Shown here piece by piece: positions 5,664-7,419 of a DNA stretch of 7,419 nt; position 1 is the first letter of the stretch; the number at the start of each line of letters is the position of its first letter. Location: the NCBI GenBank assembly GCA_946624335.1, contig CAMOSA010000121.1:1-7419 (forward strand). The letters are read 5' to 3'. Below the pieces are notes generated by a model, which did not search any database, was not told the DNA's origin, and saw only the letters and a program-made list of their open reading frames with translations. Both the position numbers and the translations under genes were made by a program. The stretch comes from an uncultured Prevotellaceae bacterium (GTDB lineage: Bacteria > Bacteroidota > Bacteroidia > Bacteroidales > Bacteroidaceae).

Positions 5664-7419
5664 ATGCCTAAAAATCTCGTTATCGTAGAGTCCCCTGCCA
5701 AGGCTAAAACCATCGAGAAATTCCTCGGCAAGGACTATAAAGTGATGTCGTCCTACGGTCACATCCGTGACCTGAAGAAGAAAGATTTCAGCGTCGACCT
5801 GTCGACCTTCTTGCCGGAATATGAGATCCCGAGCGACAAGGCGCACGTCGTCAGCCAGCTCAAGCAGAACGCCAAGAAGGTGGACACCGTCTGGCTGGCG
5901 TCCGATGAGGACCGCGAGGGAGAAGCCATCTCGTGGCACCTGCAGGAGGTGCTGAAGCTGAAGCCTGAGACGACACGCCGCATCGTGTTTCATGAGATCA
6001 CGAAGCCTGCCATCCTGGCCGCCATCGAACATCCCCGCCAGGTGGACATGGCGCTGGTGAATGCCCAGCAGGCTCGACGTGTGCTCGACCGCATCGTCGG
6101 TTTCAAGCTCTCGCCCGTCTTGTGGCGCAAGGTGAAACCGAGCCTCAGTGCGGGCCGTGTGCAGAGCGTCGCCGTGCGACTGATCGTAGAGCGCGAACGT
6201 GAGGTGCAAGCCTTCACGAGCGAGGCCTCCTACCGAGTGACAGCCTTGCTGGCAGCTGGCGGCAGCCAGATTCGAGCCGAGCTGAACCACCGTTTTGCTA
6301 CGCGCGCCGAGGCCGAGGCCTTCCTCCGCGACGTGCAGGATGCCACACTGACGATCGACGATATCCAGACACGCCCCGTACACCGCACGCCGGCACCGCC
6401 GTTCACGACGAGCACGCTGCAGCAGGAGGCCGCCCACAAGCTGGGCTTCCCCGTGTCGCAGACGATGCTGGTAGCCCAACACCTGTATGAGAACGGTCTG
6501 ATCACCTATATGCGTACCGATAGCGTCAACCTCTCGCAGCTGGCCCTCGGCACCAGCCGGCAGGTCATCACGGAGCTGATGGGCGAGCAGTATGTCAAGA
6601 CGCGCCAGTTCCACACCTCCAGCAAGGGTGCCCAGGAGGCACACGAAGCCATCCGCCCGACCTACATGGACCGCACGGAGCTGACCGACGGCACGCCGCA
6701 GGAGTGCCGCCTCTACGAACTGATATGGAAGCGCACGGCCGCCAGCCAGATGGCCGACGCCGAGATGGAGAAGACGACGGCCACCATCAGCATCAGTGGC
6801 CGCAGCGAGCAGTTTGTGGCCACGGGCGAGGTAATCAAGTTCGACGGTTTCCTCAAGCTCTACCGCGAGACCGACACCGACGAGGGCGACGAGCGCCAGG
6901 AGAACTCATCCATACTGCCCCCGCTCAGCGTCGGCGAACAGCTGCAACGCATCGAGGTGCAGGCCACCGAGCGCTTCACACAGCGCCCCTCGCGCTACAA
7001 CGAAGCCAGCCTGGTGCGCAAGCTGGAGGAGCTCGGCATCGGCCGACCCTCGACCTACGCCCCCACCATCAGCACGATCCAGCAGCGCGAGTACGTCGTC
7101 CGTGGTGACAAGGCGGGCGACGAACGCAGTTACACGATGCTGACGCTACGTGGCGACACGATCAGCGCCGAGACAGGCACCGCCGTCTTCGGTGCCGAGC
7201 GCGGCCGCCTGCTGCCCACCGACACGGGCATCGTCGTCAACGACTTCCTCATGGCCTACTTCCCCAAGATCATGGACTACAACTTCACCGCCGACGTCGA
7301 GAAGGAGTTCGACGCCATCGCCGACGGCAAGGAGGCGTGGACAGGCATGATACGCCAGTTCTGGCAGGAGTTTGAGCCACAGCTGGAGGCCTCGCTGAAC
7401 ACCAAGAACGAGCTGCGCG
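5664..7419 (+). CDS. topA: DNA topoisomerase I (type IA), 5' part; runs off the window
   Basis: The first 585 residues of the ATP-independent enzyme that relaxes negative supercoils by single-strand passage. The Toprim domain begins with NLVIVESPAKAKTIEKFLG (E9 metal/catalytic residue) and has the acidic triad DEDRE at 81-85. Next come SAGRVQSVAVRLIVERE (about 162-178) and the active-site segment GLITYMRTDS (278-287), with the nucleophilic tyrosine at Y282 and R284 beside it. EAHEAIRPT and LEELGIGRPSTYAPTI follow, as in standard bacterial TopA. No stop occurs before the window ends. Bacteroidota TopA proteins are usually near 780 residues, so the missing part should include the rest of the core and the C-terminal zinc-ribbon-like region. 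The ATG was chosen because it starts immediately before the conserved first strand and lies downstream of a good -7 element. No frameshift is seen. Confidence 0.96.
   Translation, partial: MPKNLVIVESPAKAKTIEKFLGKDYKVMSSYGHIRDLKKKDFSVDLSTFLPEYEIPSDKAHVVSQLKQNAKKVDTVWLASDEDREGEAISWHLQEVLKLKPETTRRIVFHEITKPAILAAIEHPRQVDMALVNAQQARRVLDRIVGFKLSPVLWRKVKPSLSAGRVQSVAVRLIVEREREVQAFTSEASYRVTALLAAGGSQIRAELNHRFATRAEAEAFLRDVQDATLTIDDIQTRPVHRTPAPPFTTSTLQQEAAHKLGFPVSQTMLVAQHLYENGLITYMRTDSVNLSQLALGTSRQVITELMGEQYVKTRQFHTSSKGAQEAHEAIRPTYMDRTELTDGTPQECRLYELIWKRTAASQMADAEMEKTTATISISGRSEQFVATGEVIKFDGFLKLYRETDTDEGDERQENSSILPPLSVGEQLQRIEVQATERFTQRPSRYNEASLVRKLEELGIGRPSTYAPTISTIQQREYVVRGDKAGDERSYTMLTLRGDTISAETGTAVFGAERGRLLPTDTGIVVNDFLMAYFPKIMDYNFTADVEKEFDAIADGKEAWTGMIRQFWQEFEPQLEASLNTKNELR

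Overview
The window looks like chromosomal DNA from a Bacteroidota species, most likely a GC-rich Bacteroidales/Prevotellaceae member. The evidence is the Bacteroidota-type -7 promoter element (TAnnTTTG) upstream of two genes, A-rich leaders without Shine-Dalgarno sequences, and the family-level character of the proteins (for example the GFFDGVHRGH form of RibF). No species can be named from the sequence alone.

Layout: positions 1 to about 1300 hold no convincing gene. This stretch is packed with repeats: several unrelated tandem duplications that share a 22-bp period, and a 659-bp inverted-repeat element (350-1008) with arms of about 190 bp and a core of hairpin-forming 22-mers. From 1372 onward five genes lie on the plus strand: a YghZ-like aldo/keto reductase, meso-diaminopimelate D-dehydrogenase (ddh), bifunctional riboflavin kinase/FAD synthetase (ribF), a CPBP-family membrane protease homologue, and the first 585 residues of DNA topoisomerase I (topA), which runs off the right edge.

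The genes are ordinary housekeeping functions: NADPH-dependent carbonyl reduction, meso-DAP for lysine and peptidoglycan, FMN/FAD synthesis, a membrane protease-type protein, and DNA supercoiling. The unusual part is between them. Three of the four gaps carry short-period tandem arrays (7-mers GGGTTGA, GTGAAAA and GAATGAC, and an 8/16-mer). Two gaps (ddh-ribF and ribF-CPBP) carry what look like related copies of one hairpin element: a heptamer array, a conserved 16-nt spacer motif, then an inverted heptamer arm. The heptamer sequence differs between the two but the spacer motif is kept. The arrays supply the stop codons of the aldo/keto reductase and of RibF. Every array unit carries a stop codon on the gene-sense strand with a period not divisible by three, so all sense frames are closed while the antisense strand stays open. 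These repeat elements are the best candidates here for something undescribed.
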